DNA of 64,000 bases from Cloeon dipterum (GCF_949628265.1 NC_088790.1:6018545-6082544); one strand, 5' to 3'. Positions 10,344-22,216 are shown, counted from the first letter of the stretch. Numbers and translations are program-made. The notes: a model not told the origin generated them from the letters alone.

Positions 10344-12739
10344 CTAAATCTGATGGCTACCGTTCTTAACCGTGATGTAAGGGACGCCGAGCTCAAAGTG
10401 GTCCCGGGGCCAATACTTGAGGGTGGGGCAGAGATCGGGTCTTTCGTCTTTGACGGCAAAGAAGGCGAATAGAACGCAGGCCGTGTAGGAGACGATGAAA
10501 ATGCAGATGTGGAAGAGGGCGTGCAGATAGGGAAAATCAAGGGAGAGCCAAGTAGAACAGAACATGCGATCCGTGGTCCACAAAACGGTCGCCACGACCC
10601 AGGCAATCGCGCATCGGTTGCCCAAGCGTTGCACCCGCTGGTCAACATTCCTATGGAAGAAAAAAATTAAGAATTTTTTGAAGGGCACGAATTAAATACG
10701 AATAAATATACTGACGCAAATTGGTTCATTTTCAGCAAACTGATCAAGTCGTCAGTCTACCTTGCATTTGGTTAATTTGTTATTATTCTATGCAACCACC
10801 AATGGCTGTTTTACCAATGAATTTTTCATAAAAAAAAAAGAAAATGATGAGGAGAAACCAGTGTTGAGAAGTTTTCAATTTTTGTTTTTCTCTAAGATTG
10901 AGTGAGAAAAGTTAAACTAATTGTTGACTGATCTACATATTTTAAACCAATAAAAACAGCAAACAAACATTCTGATAAAAATTAAACATTTTGACCAGAA
11001 AAGTTTTGTGGCTTTTGAACAAAGATTATCAAGCAGGCAAACAGATCAGAATAAACAAGCCTGTGGAAAGCTCTAGTCGGCTATTGTCAGTTTAAAATTC
11101 AATGACATGAAAGGGAACACTTTGTTCTTTTAATTTCAACACCACCGAATTCTACTCACAATCGAATAAACGGATTCATGTTGTTTTGTGATATATATTT
11201 GGAATGGTATTGTCCTATTTAACATTGTCTTGTTTAGGTCACACACAGATAAGAAATGAGACCAATTCCACAAGCCACTTTTTTCAAAATTACTCAAAGT
11301 AAATACAAACCTCCGCAACTCAGTGGCGAGCAGAACAACGACCAAAATGCTGAATCCCATCAAAGCGAAAGCGTTGGCAAAGGGGTACAAAAATGCCAGT
11401 CCAGTGGCCACAACCGCCAAAGATATGATCGTGTAACCAAACTTGCGCCTGAAATATAAAAAATTGAGACGGTGTTCTACAATTTTTTCTCTATTTATCA
11501 TTAGTTTCGGCGGGATTTTCGCTAACACTACTTATATCTTAAATAATTTAATGCGATTTGCTGTATTTTTATTGACTTGATTTGGAGTGATAAATTTAAT
11601 TGAATGAATACATAAATCATAGTATCTATACCTGTCATTTTTGAAAATGCCGGGGAAGTGACGCCTTGGGAAAAACATGGCGAGAGCGGCGGCCAACACC
11701 CACAGGATGGCCAATTCGTCCAGGAGCTGGCCGATAAAGCTGAGGGTCGCATGGAAGTAGGCTGAGCATAGTCCCACCACCATCAGCAAAATCCAGATCA
11801 CGTGGATTCCGGGGTTAGCAAATCGGCCGTATTCACGGAATAAGTGGATAAGCACTGGTGGCATTAGGAAGAACAATATGTTGCTAAACTGCAAAAGAGA
11901 TAAACAAAATATCGTCATTTGACATCAGAGTCGCATAAAATATTATAGCGGGGTGCGTATTGAACGAGTGGACGCATTGACGTGTTTTGATGAGTGTTGA
12001 AACTTGCGTGCGCGTTGACCCCTGAACCTCACGCAGCAAATAATTATCAGTGAAAGGCATGGCTTTAAAGCAGCGTGGTACCGGAAAAGAAACGTTCAGC
12101 GCTGACCCAATTTTAAATTGCGTAAATTCGACAAAGTATCAAAGTGAGGATTTGCATTAAAATACTGCTTGACAGCTAAGCATAATACAACAGACCTAAT
12201 TTGGATTTGAATCGAGTTATGAAAATAAACCTAGACGTTTAGAGAATACGCAAGGCCGCATAACCAAGACTGCAATGCGGGGAATATTTGCGCAGTGAAC
12301 ATCCGCTGAGTTATATAATTTTTTAGCAGTAATGAAACTTTTGAATATTTTAAAATTTATTTTAGATAATTTAAAACAAATTTACAAACTCAAAACTGTC
12401 TGAACTTTTAAAACATTATGGTTTATGGTTCTACAGTTTAAAAATCGATGTGATTAATTTTTTTCTCGTGATCATGTTCTAATTTATATTATTTTGACAA
12501 AGAAAAAGCAATTGATTCATTGATTTTTAGTCTATTTTGCAATCCTAATGGTGAAGGCCCTCAAAAATAACTATCTGGGTGTCTGCCAAATGCTTAAATG
12601 TCATGCTGATCTTGATGAGGGGTGAAAGATTACAAGGGACACTCACCGTGTTGGTGAATTCAGCAATCACAGGACTGAATTTATAGTTGTTTTCGCACCA
12701 GTCGATGGGCGAACTGCCCGGCTCCAAATTCTGCCACAT
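10344..12739 (-). CDS. Alkaline ceramidase (ACER family)
   Basis: Four coding exons, complement(10344..10650, 11311..11448, 11632..11888, 12647..12739), give 264 residues, the same length as human ACER1. The protein is a seven-helix membrane hydrolase of ER/Golgi membranes that splits ceramide into sphingosine and fatty acid. Diagnostic residues are in place: the N-terminal calcium site D13-W14, E16, N18 and E27 in [11 protein letters not shown], then S73, H77 and D88 in [18 protein letters not shown], and the C-terminal zinc pair in HALFH. The C-terminus carries the conserved [13 protein letters not shown]. An in-frame ATG lies 24 bases upstream at 12761-12763, and the frame stays open much further; I prefer the ATG at 12737-12739 because MW-x-x-LExGSSP matches the family's usual start. 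Drosophila's relative is brain washing (bwa). Confidence 0.92.
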
Positions 12740-13285
12740 TTTTGCTGTAAAATAGGTCCACATTTCAGTCTTTTCGAAGCGACTAGCCAGCCACACAGCG
12801 AACTGGTGCGACACGTATAATAGTAAAGCACAGACAGAGAGCGGGACTAGAGCGGGACGAGCCACCAAATAATCATAACAATGACAACAATAATTGCGCG
12901 CCGTCGGCCGCGCGGTGGCCTTCGCTGTTTGTAAATTTCCACGCACGGCCATCCGCGGTCGGTCAAGCTTCAGCAAAATCGATCCCCGTTTTCGATTGCC
13001 ACCCGAATAGAACGGCGATGTGTCCGAAACGGGCAAAAAACGGGCCGAGATCAGAATCTGACTTTTCACAAATTGCGTCACAGACGAGAGCGATCCGTGC
13101 TTTCGTTGCCATGGGCTGTTTGCTTCGCTCTCGATTTTCCTGCGGTCCTCTCCGACCCAATCACTGCTCACCTGCGGTCGCCCCTGTGGCTCTGGACCTG
13201 CGAATTCTACCCTTTTCCTCGGCCGCCCCTCGTCTGTTGTGGCTATCAGCTGATTTAGCTCCTCGCGAACGCAGCTCTGGCGCAT
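12740..13285 (-). other. Open in-frame 5' extension of the ceramidase first exon
   Basis: The reading frame of ceramidase exon 1 stays open for 182 codons upstream to an ATG at 13283-13285. The extension is Arg/Ser/Pro-rich, then hydrophobic (VPLSVCALLLYVSHQFAVWL) just before the family-type start. Conserved ceramidases lack such a leader. It is most likely 5' UTR and promoter DNA in a GC-rich, stop-poor region, but a longer isoform cannot be excluded. Confidence 0.3.
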
Positions 13286-14501
13286 CAGTGTCTGCCTGGC
13301 TGTTTTTTGACCCCACTTCTCGCCTTCTCACTGCGCCGTTCCTGTCGGTCCGTAACGTGCAATGCAATTGTATGCGGCAGTCGCGGTGGGTGACTCACGC
13401 ACGCGTGGGGCATGCGTCCTCCGTAGCAACAAGCACGACGTACTTTATCTCTTCAGGAGAAAATGAATTATTATTATTTCCTCCGCTGCGCCGTCCAGCA
13501 GCTCCGGCGAAGACCTGCAATAGCAGATAGCACGGAGCAGCGGTTCTTGATGACACTATCTCTGTCAGCCACCGCGAAGATTGCGGGTTGTCATGCGGAA
13601 ATTACTCATTAAAAGCCAAAGGAAATGGTGATCCCTTTTGCGTTGCGCAATTTATTTTTAGTTAGGAAAACATGCTTTAATAATCTAGCCCATAATACCG
13701 TTTTGGTTTTGATTGTTTCAGTTCTAATCTCTTGAAAGGAACCAAATTTTTAATTTGTTTATCATTACGGAATGACTTAAAAAATATTTGTGTAGTAATA
13801 ATGCTTATCAGCAGAACACTCAAAATAGAACAAAAAGTGAATAATGAGATAACTAAATTCAGGTTTCGGTGAGCAGGTTTTACAAAATAAAATATATTTG
13901 AAATATATTTTCATAAATTTCAAATTTCACAAGTTGGAATCCTAGTTTTATATTTTCATTTTATTTTACTAATCATTTTGTTTGAGGATCCAAGTGATGT
14001 GAATTTGAAATATCGCCTTGAATTTTCTCTCCGCTAAAATGAAACAGTATCTGTTAAACTTAACGTTACATCTCCACCTGCTAATTAAAAATCCACACAT
14101 AAGTCTGCATATTATTTTTTTCAGCAGCGTGAATTTTGCGTGGGCTGAAAGGTATAGTATTTTTTTAACTTTCACTGACTCTCACATCGGTTTCGTTATC
14201 ATTATTTTTATTTGCATTATGTAGAAAAAGCACAGAAACTTGAGTGTCGATAGGAGATTTGGAATTTCATCTTGTGATCTGAAATGAAATTATTTCGAAA
14301 GTTTTAATTAAAAATAACCTATGGTTGGTCTAATTAAAAGCTGTGAGCTACACATTTTAACGTATAGGTGTAGTTTGAATTTTCAATATTATGCCGTGTG
14401 TGTTTGTGTTTTAAAAAACGTTGCTTGCAGTCAGGTTTTAAAGCGCTGAAAAGCAAAACACGAAAAAAAGGAATAATTTAAATTTCGCAAATTTTTTCAA
14501 C
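13286..14501. other. Non-coding: probable ceramidase promoter region, then AT-rich spacer
   Basis: 13.29-13.56 kb is CpG-rich and probably continues the ceramidase promoter or 5' UTR. From 13.6 kb the DNA becomes AT-rich with no coding signal. Confidence 0.45.
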
Positions 14502-14625
14502 TACAAATCTCGGGTTCTAACCGTCGGAATTAAAAAAATTTCAACCGTTGAACTCGTTTCGACCGCCTTTGAGTAGTTTAAGTGTTAAGGAGGTGCGTAC
14601 CCCATCCCCTTTAAACGCTATAGCT
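14502..14625 (+). repeat. Foldback-family repeat, single arm (unit A)
   Basis: Begins with AAATCTCGGGTTCTAACCGT, the same terminus as the arms at 15545 and 15890. It continues with the shared order: AACCGTTGAACTCGT, CGACC, AGTAG and GTTAAGGAGGTG, then a C-rich block. No matching right arm is seen nearby, so it is a solo arm or a decayed copy. Confidence 0.6.
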
Positions 14626-15540
14626 TGAATTTTGATAAAAAAAATTAACATGATTCCACAAGGCTTAGAAATATTTAAAACTATCTAAAATTCCTTCTTA
14701 ATCACCACCCTGTCCCTTCTTCAAACACTAAAAAATATGTTTAAATGCAAATTAAAACAATAACTCAGTAAAATAAAATGTAAAACATTCCATAGCTCAA
14801 AATTTTCGTTATATTTTGCATTTAATAAAATATATTATTTCTGTTGACGATTTTCGCGATAGGATTAAGGGTAATTGTCAATTTTTACCGACTTTATTTG
14901 CCCATCCTGAATTTTACATATGTTGTTAGAGGTGTTTCATAGGGTGTAACCTGAAATTTTGAGCAAAAAATTGGGGGGCTTTTGTTGGGAAATCGCGATT
15001 TTCGGAAATAAATAATTTCAGATAGTAAATCCGAAATATCAAGTTATCTTCGGTCCAGATTGGAATTTTGATGTGGTTTTTTCACCTTCAGACGTAACTT
15101 TTTAAGTAGAACAAGTTTGCCGTTGGTCAAAATTTTGTAGGTCATAAGGTCACAAATTCGCATGCAAAATGTTTGTTTAAAAAAATCGCAAAATACACCC
15201 CCTCGGAGTTTTTCATGAAAACGTAAAAAATGTAGCCCTGAATGCGTAGAATCGAATGGTCAAGAGAAATCGATGGGCACTCTCATAGATCGCGAGATAT
15301 ATTGAATTTAAGGATTCGTGTCGAGCGTCCAGCACGACGACAACATCATCCGCCGATTTTACTTTCGTAATTTACGTCGGAATTTGATCTGTAACCCCAC
15401 AAGTTATGCATATCATTACCTAGAAAAATAAACGAGCTTTCCAGCGGTGTGCTTTAAATTTTGTTTGGTCTCAAACTTTTCAAGTAATAGCGGCGCGCGA
15501 GAAGAAAATATAAATTTTCAAATATTGTCATTTTCGCAAG
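14626..15540. repeat. Non-coding DNA between foldback arms, possibly part of a larger element
   Basis: No open frame of note. Flanked by related repeat arms, so it may be the interior of a larger non-autonomous element. It is CpG-containing and differs in texture from the AT-rich spacer on its left. Assignment is inference. Confidence 0.3.
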
Positions 15541-15830
15541 TCTCAAATCTCGGGTTCTATAACCATCAGAATTGCAAAAACTACCCACCGTTGGACTCGT
15601 CTCGACCTACCCTAACCAGCTAAAAGGTTTAGAGGTGCTTTTACCCCCTACCCCAAAGTTTATGTACTTCAACCCCCTCAAAAAAGTAAAAAAAGTGTAG
15701 CGTCTTAGGGGTAGGGGGTAAAAGCACCCCTAAACCTTTCAGCTGGTTAGGGTAGGTCGAGAGGAGTCTAATGGTTGGTAGTTTTTACAATTGTGACGGT
15801 TAAAACCCGAGATTTGGAGTTGCAAAAATC
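15541..15830. repeat. Foldback element with about 110-bp inverted arms (unit B)
   Basis: The left arm (about 15541-15653) and right arm (about 15706-15822) are near-perfect inverted copies separated by about 50 bp. The inner core, CGACCTACCCTAACCAGCT then AAGGTTTAG and GGTGCTTTTACCCCCTACCCC with one or two changes, matches over almost its full length. The outer end is AAATCTCGGGTT in both arms. Transcribed RNA would form a long stable hairpin. Confidence 0.85.
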
Positions 15831-15874
15831 AAGAAATTGGATTTATTACCTATTTTCGTGTTTTTGGGTTCTTT

Positions 15875-16200
15875 TTGCACCTCCAAATCTCGGGTTCTAA
15901 CCGTCAGAATTGGAAGAACTACCAACCGTTAGACTTGCCTTGACCTCCTATAAGTAGTTGAAGGGTTAAGGGGTGTTTGCTTTCCACCCCTAAGTTGCGA
16001 TACAGCTTTAAAAATGTACGTGAGCGGCGCCAGGAACGGTCGTTGGTTACTAACAAAATTGAAGCTATGGGGATGATAGGGGTTGGGTGCCTCCTAAACC
16101 CTTCAGGTGGTCATTCAGAGGAGGTCAAGATGAGTCCAAAGTTGGGTAATTTTTGCAATCTTTATGGTTAGAACACGAAATTTGGAGGTGCAAAAGAAAC
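15875..16200. repeat. Foldback element, second and more diverged copy (unit C)
   Basis: Left arm (about 15878-16002) and right arm (about 16078-16197) are inverted copies starting TTTTGCACCTCCAAAT, with the same internal block order as unit B (AACCGT, CTACCAACCGTTAGACT, TTGACCTCC, GAAGGGTT). The arms are less alike than in unit B, so this copy is older. It lies directly next to unit B. Confidence 0.75.
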
Positions 16201-17278
16201 CAAAGCGCATCTTTTCAGCGTATATTTGCCCTTTTATGTTATTGAAAGGGGGGCCTTTAATCTACGACAGCGTGACATAATAACAAAATAAATGTAGTGG
16301 TTGTCAACACCGCTGTGCGAGAGCCCCCACTGAAAGATAATTAAGACCGTTAAACTGTCGCAAAGTTTAACGCGATATATATTTCAGTCTTCTGTTGTAT
16401 CTAGGGTTCCAAACCCCGCATTAAAATTGTACGTATATACTTTTCTCGAAAAATTGCTGAAAATAGTTTTAGACAGCAGAATAAATTATATATAATGTCT
16501 TTAAAATAAGGTACTCGAATTTTTATTTTAATCAATGAGTTTTCCCCATCATCCTTTTTAGCGAAAGTATTTTGTTATATATGTTTTATTTACTGATTGC
16601 CTTTCCTTTTTTTCGTTCGCCGCAACATCAGACAACAAAAATACCTCATTTACTGCCGTTAACTGTGCGTCACGTTTCTAGGTCGACTGGTGCGTGCATT
16701 GATGTGATTGAGAGGGATGCGGAGTTGATTTATGTATATATTACATTGTGATTATCCAAGCCTTGCTACGAATAATTGACTCGGTTTTTCCTCAAGCTAC
16801 GTCATATCGGCAATTTGCTGTGAAAATGTGAAACTTTTCTTGTGTTGCTCTGGATTTGGAATATATTAATATTACGAGATCCATTTGAAACGTGTGTGGG
16901 CTAAAAGATTCGAAAGCATTTGAGTAATTATTTGTGGCATTAATATATTCTTAACATCTCATGTATTTAAAACCTGTTTTTCTCCTAGAAGTCCGCAAAT
17001 TTTTTGTTTGTCGAAGTATATCGTAAGGATTTAAATGACTATGGCGCGTCACCTTTTTGAATCAAGATGGTTTATATTTTATTTAAATATAAACCATTTA
17101 TATAAATTTATAAATTAAGATAAATCTTAATTTTTGGATACAAATGAAACGATTCAGTCAGAGTTGAAAAATATAATTTTTACATTCATTGCAACAGTAA
17201 ATAACATATCGCACATTTAATTAAGGACAGTCTCGACTTTCCTCGCATTTAATGAATCGCAACGGTGCAAGATCAATT
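16201..17278. other. Non-coding spacer
   Basis: AT-rich with no coding signal; includes the probable 3' UTR of the sorbitol dehydrogenase gene near its right end. Confidence 0.55.
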
Positions 17279-19396
17279 TTAGTTTTCTTTCTTGCAATGA
17301 ATCATGATTTTCACAGCTCCACCTGCACCAGTCTTGGCGTTTTCAAATGCCTCAAGAGTCTGCTCCAGAGTGTAGTTGTGCGTGATCAACTTCTTGACGT
17401 CCACTTTGCCAGAAGCAATCATCTCCAAGGCCAAGGGGTAGCTGCAATTTTAATTTAGAAACCAAGTACTCTTGATCGATCCCAAACTTACCAGTTTGCG
17501 TATCTGAAAACGCCTCTAATGTCCACTTCCCTAACCAGGGCATTAACCAAGGGTATGGTCACGTTTGGCTTTCCCATGCCTACAATTACCACGACACCAC
17601 CAGACTTCGTAGCCTGAAATTCGAAAATTGAAAACATTGATGGAAATTTGAATAATATTTCATGGTCCCCACCTGGATTGCAATCCTGATGGAACTCTCT
17701 GCTCCGGAGCATTCGATGGTCTTGTCGGGCTCCTTTCCCAGAAGCGCGTGGATTTTCTTAACTATGGCCGTTTCATCACTGTCCTTGTCAAGCAGGATAG
17801 TGTGGTCTGCTCCCAGCTCCTTGGCCAAGTCAAGACGATTTTGCATAATGTCTAAAAAGCAATTATAAACTCTATTTAATTTACATATTGAACAAAAAAA
17901 ACAGTAAAATTGACAATAATAGAAGCTATTTTTCAGCTATCTCTAAAAATGGTGTGGACAATTATCTAAAGGGGGATAAAACTCATTTAAATTATTTAAA
18001 TAAGCTATAGGGTTGTTGATTTGTACACATATTTTTTCTCACCGACCAATGAAAGGCATAAAATAAGCATTTGTGACATTAATTGATCAGTCGAATTATA
18101 ATTATTTAATTTTTAGTCTTGAAAAATATTTTCCAAATTTCAAATGCCTCTATTTTTCCAGAAATCATTTTTAAAATTTTTAAAATTATTATGACTTGAA
18201 CCAGAAACTCGGTAAAAGGCTCTGCTATTACAAATAGGTGAAGACACAATGATAGAATCGTGGAAACGAGAGAAAGTTCAAAGTGTACAAATGAAAGATG
18301 TATTCAAATGGCAAAAAACGGGCCACGGGGCTTGACCGATACGAGCACTTAATCGCCGCGGCCCGAAAAACATTCACGGTGGTGTATAATTTTTTTAATT
18401 TAAGTGGATAAGCGATTTTTTTCAATTTATATACCCAACAGAAAAAGTGAAATTTCCTTTTTTGGTTGATGTCAGACACAAAGTGCAGTGTCATTATTAA
18501 ATGCTTGAATATTTAAATTACATCTCTTCCAATCGGTAAAGCAATTAAAGCCTACTTCATTACCAGTGATAATGACGTTGGTAGCGCCCATGGCTTTAGC
18601 GCTGAGGAGCGACACGAGACCAATGGGTCCAGCGCCTGTGACAAGGACGGTTGACCCCAGTCTGACATCTGCCCTGCGGCATGCGTGCACTCCGACAGAC
18701 AAGGGCTCTAGAAGGGCGCCTTCTGGTAGTGAGACGTGGTCTGGAAGCCTGCATTTTTTTAATTATTCAAATCCTTTCTGGCGAAATAATTTTTAATACT
18801 TGAAACAGAAGTCGGCTGCGTGAGTGTAGTATTGGCACAGATTTCCGTGGCACGGCGGAGTGGCGCAGAAAATGATATCAGCACACAGATTGTACCGGCC
18901 GTGTTTGCAGTACTCGCACGCCTTACACGGCACGCCTGGTTCAATAGCAACTCGGTCCCCTGAAACGTCGATATAAGATGCAGCCAAGAAAATCGGGCCG
19001 TTTTATTACCAACTTTGAGATTCTTGACGTTCTTGCCCACCTTGGCCACGGTTCCACTCGCTTCGTGACCCATTATCATGGGCGCCTTCACCACGAAATC
19101 GCCGATGGCACCTCTAACCAAGTAGTGCACATCAGATCCACAAATTCCCACACTGCCCATCTCCAGGAGAACCTCTAAAATGTTATATTATTTATTAACA
19201 AAGATTTGGATAACGTATTATTAAAAAGCTCACCATGATCTTGGGGTTCTGGAATCGCTCTATCTTCCTGATAATATTAAAATTAATTAATTTACACTCA
19301 AAATATAAAATGAATTCGATTTATATTTTTAAAACTATCTCTCACCAAGCGCAAATCGTCGATCTTGTGTAGAACAGCTGTCAGGTTGGTTGTCAT
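17279..19396 (-). CDS. Sorbitol dehydrogenase (zinc medium-chain dehydrogenase)
   Basis: Eight exons, complement(17279..17441, 17492..17613, 17673..17851, 18564..18748, 18800..18959, 19010..19174, 19234..19267, 19346..19396), give 352 residues, close to the family's 350-357. It is a cytosolic polyol-pathway enzyme that oxidises sorbitol to fructose with NAD+. Catalytic zinc ligands are visible: C40 (GICGSDVH), H65-E66 (MGHEASG) and E151 (LLEPLSVG). The four-Cys structural zinc lobe, C95-C98-C101-C109 ([15 protein letters not shown]), is intact, unlike in mammalian sorbitol dehydrogenase. The Rossmann motif is GAGPIG (175-180), and the Asp ending the second strand (D199, IITD) predicts NAD(H) preference. 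Intron 3 from the stop is 712 bp; the others are 49-78 bp. Confidence 0.95.
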
Positions 19397-19497
19397 TTTT
19401 TCGGAGGTTACTTTGTGTTACAGTTGTTACAAGCTTCCTTCGAAACGCTGCGCTGTCAGCTGGAGAACAACTTAATAGTAGTTGTACTACTGAAGAG

Positions 19498-19530
19498 TGA
19501 GAGTCAGCTTTGTTATTGCTGGCTTTTAAA
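19498..19530 (-). promoter_or_regulatory. Candidate core promoter of the sorbitol dehydrogenase gene
   Basis: On the minus strand TTTAAAAG (19530-19523) lies 32 bases upstream of a TCACTC initiator-like site (A at 19498), giving a leader of about 100 bases to the ATG at 19396. Confidence 0.4.
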
Positions 19531-20667
19531 GGGGGGTGAAGAAATAGTGGGCATTCACGCAAGCGCCAGAACACTTCCTTTTTTCTACAAGCTGCTTGTG
19601 CCCTGTACTAAATGCCCCGCGCTTTTAAAAGTTAAAATACCTTAAAAACATTATTGTGAGGCATAACAGTAGAGTGGATCAAAATAGGCCTTAAAAATGG
19701 AAATGCTGGAAATCCAGTCATAATATGAAATTAAAATCTCCTATTTGTTTATAATAAATTGATTTATTAATATTTCTTCTGCTGAATTTAAGTAAATGCA
19801 GTGCAATTATTTTAAATTTTACTTTCCTAATTTGCTAAAGTATAAAAACAGACTTGCATTTTTAGCCAAAATATTTCATATGGAAGCTGATTCTCTTATA
19901 AAATGAGTTAATTTCGGCTATAAAGTATAAAAAAACAATTTGGATTCTGAATTTATTTCACAATTTTGTTATCCTGATAAAGGTCACATGAGCTTGTTTA
20001 GAGCTTTGGAGACACAAAGACGCTTTTTCGCTTCAATGCTGATAAAACTGTGCACACGGCACGGTTTTTTAGTATTACTTAACAAGAAGAGGAGATCTCA
20101 ATTAATTTAAAGGAGGTCAAATGGGTTCGTGTGTACCGCAAAAGTTGAACGCAAAAAAGAAATGTTTCTCAACAAGGACCAACTGAGAAAATTTAAATTT
20201 GAAACATCTCATCAATTTTTTTAGTTTTGAATAAGCTATTAATTAATTGTTATCATAATGGTTAATGCGTTATGTTTTAAAGAACTTGAAATCAACAACA
20301 ACCAAGACAAATAATACCTTTTTGACTTGTATGTATAATTATTATATAAATAGTCAAAAATTGACTTAAAGAAAAAGGCATCAAATTATTGTGCTGTTCT
20401 CATATGGAGGATATTGTAATTTTTTCTTTGGTTAATATATTAAATTATTAAAAACCAATCTAATTTTGACTCGCTTGCTAAAAGGATTCTAAAAATACAT
20501 TGCCAATTTTTTCATTTGATTTCGGGATTACCAATGATGAGTGTATCACAAAATCGCAGACGAAGCCAAAATCTCGTAAGAAGCAGGTGCTGTCTCTTGA
20601 ACGTTTGCATCAATAGAACGATAAGATTTCGTTTGCATGGTGATGAAGACGATAACGCATATCTTGT
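19531..20667. other. Non-coding intergenic region
   Basis: AT-rich spacer between the divergent sorbitol dehydrogenase and serine-protease-homologue promoters. No coding content seen. Confidence 0.6.
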
Positions 20668-20675
20668 TATATAAG
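20668..20675 (+). promoter_or_regulatory. TATA box of the first serine protease homologue
   Basis: TATATAAG, 61 bases upstream of the ATG, places transcription start near 20698 with a leader of about 30 bases. This is typical of highly expressed secreted proteins of arthropod gut or haemolymph. Confidence 0.65.
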
Positions 20676-20728
20676 AGAAGCTGAATTTAGAAATAAAGTC
20701 GCATAATTAACATAAAAGTGAATTAGAA

Positions 20729-21929
20729 ATGTGGAAAAGTGCAGTTGCAATTTTGGCTCTTTTAGCCTTATCAGAGGTATGTCACACACTATATTCATCC
20801 TTACAAATTTATTCTACCAACGAGCTTGCTCTTGAAGTAGATGTTATATAATTTGAAGAAAATTGTAAATTTTTATTAATGAAGATATTTTTTTACTTAG
20901 GCTGCCGATTGGCAGAACGTGAAGCCAGCTTACAGAGTCAAACCTACTGTTCTCAAAAAGAGTAATTTTATGGATATTAAAATTCAATAAGCCTGCTCAA
21001 ATTTCAATATTCTTCACAGCTTATAGACACACTAATAGAATTGTCGGAGGAACATTCGCCACTGTCGGCCAGTTTCCTTACGTATCCGCTATTTTGATCG
21101 ACGGAACGAGTTTCTGCGGCGGAGTGCTAATTTCGGACTACACCGTTCTGACTGCTGCTCATTGCGTCAATGGGTATGCAAATTTCGAGGAGTTTCTATA
21201 TGGCCCATAAAATTATCTTGAAGGGGGTCAACATTCGAAATTACCCTCGGCGCCCTAAACATCTACGATGAGACCGAACCAGGCAGACTAAAAATCGTCC
21301 CAGCGAAAGTGAGGGTCCACGAGGCTTACTCCGACTTTAACTTGGCCAATGATGTCGCGATTCTCGAGTTTCCGTCCCGAATTGAATTCACAGACAGTAA
21401 AATGAAGTCTTATGCATAATGTTGGAAAATGGCATAAAAATTTCAATTTATAGCCATCAAGCCCATTCGCCTGCCTTCATGGTCGCAGAAAGATCTGCTC
21501 TTCGACGAGGAGCTTCCAGCGCGCATCGCTGGCTGGGGCTGGACCTACGATGGCGAGAACAGCATCAGCAGCGATTTGCTCTACGCCGACGTGACCACTT
21601 TGTACACAGAACTGTGCGAAAGCTACTACGGTTTGCTCTACCACTCCAGCCAGCTCTGCATTGACACGTTCTTCGGACAATATGGCACTTGCGATGTTTG
21701 TTTAAAAATACTTCAAAACTTATTGAAATAATTGAATAAAAATTAAACACAGGGTGACGCCGGTGGTCCTCTGATTCTGGTCGAGAATGACGGAAACGAA
21801 ACTCTGATTGGAATCGCCAGTTACTACGCCGACGACGGCTGTGAAGGCATCGGCCCGCAAGGTTTTGCCCGGATCAGCTCACAACTTGATTGGCTTGAAG
21901 TCCACGGTGGTGTTATCATTAGACCGTGA
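20729..21929 (+). CDS. Secreted serine protease homologue, catalytic Ser replaced by Ala
   Basis: Six exons (20729..20776, 20901..20961, 21020..21173, 21224..21396, 21454..21695, 21753..21929), all in phase, give 284 residues. A signal peptide (WKSAVAILALLALSEA) and a propeptide of about 26 residues precede a trypsin-type activation site R43-IVGG. The chymotrypsin fold follows, with LTAAHC (H84) and NDVAIL (D131) present. The catalytic motif GDSGGP reads GDAGGP, so A229 occupies the nucleophile position. Residue 189 (chymotrypsin numbering) is Gly, an elastase- or collagenase-like pocket. It should be secreted and proteolytically inactive. Such homologues act in other arthropods as cofactors, adhesive or binding proteins, but its role here is unknown. 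It is tandem with a second homologue 288 bp downstream. Confidence 0.93.
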
Positions 21930-21943
21930 TTGCTTTGCCTTTG

Positions 21944-21949
21944 AATAAA
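21944..21949 (+). terminator. Poly(A) signal of the first serine protease homologue
   Basis: AATAAA 15 bases after the TGA; a very short 3' UTR. Confidence 0.7.
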
Positions 21950-22165
21950 AATCCTTTTTAATCTTCTTTTTCCACTTTCATTCTACGTTCCTGGGTGTAT
22001 TGATTACATTGTTAAATTGATTAAGCACAGCAAATAACAAAGAAAGTGAGCAAACCGTATTCTCATTTAATTTTCTATGTCAAATAATGAAATTAAAAAG
22101 AGTGATAAGAAATCGATATTGCGATTGTTTGGTTTTTCTACCTTAGAGATTGCAGAGATTTTCGA

Positions 22166-22173
22166 TATAAAAG
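22166..22173 (+). promoter_or_regulatory. TATA box of the second serine protease homologue
   Basis: TATAAAAG, with an ACAGTT initiator-like site 31 bases downstream (A at 22197) and the ATG at 22217. The layout matches the first copy, so promoter and gene were probably duplicated together. Confidence 0.7.
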
Positions 22174-22216
22174 GCAAAGAAAATATTGATCTGAACAGTT
22201 CAACAAGAGATTTGAA

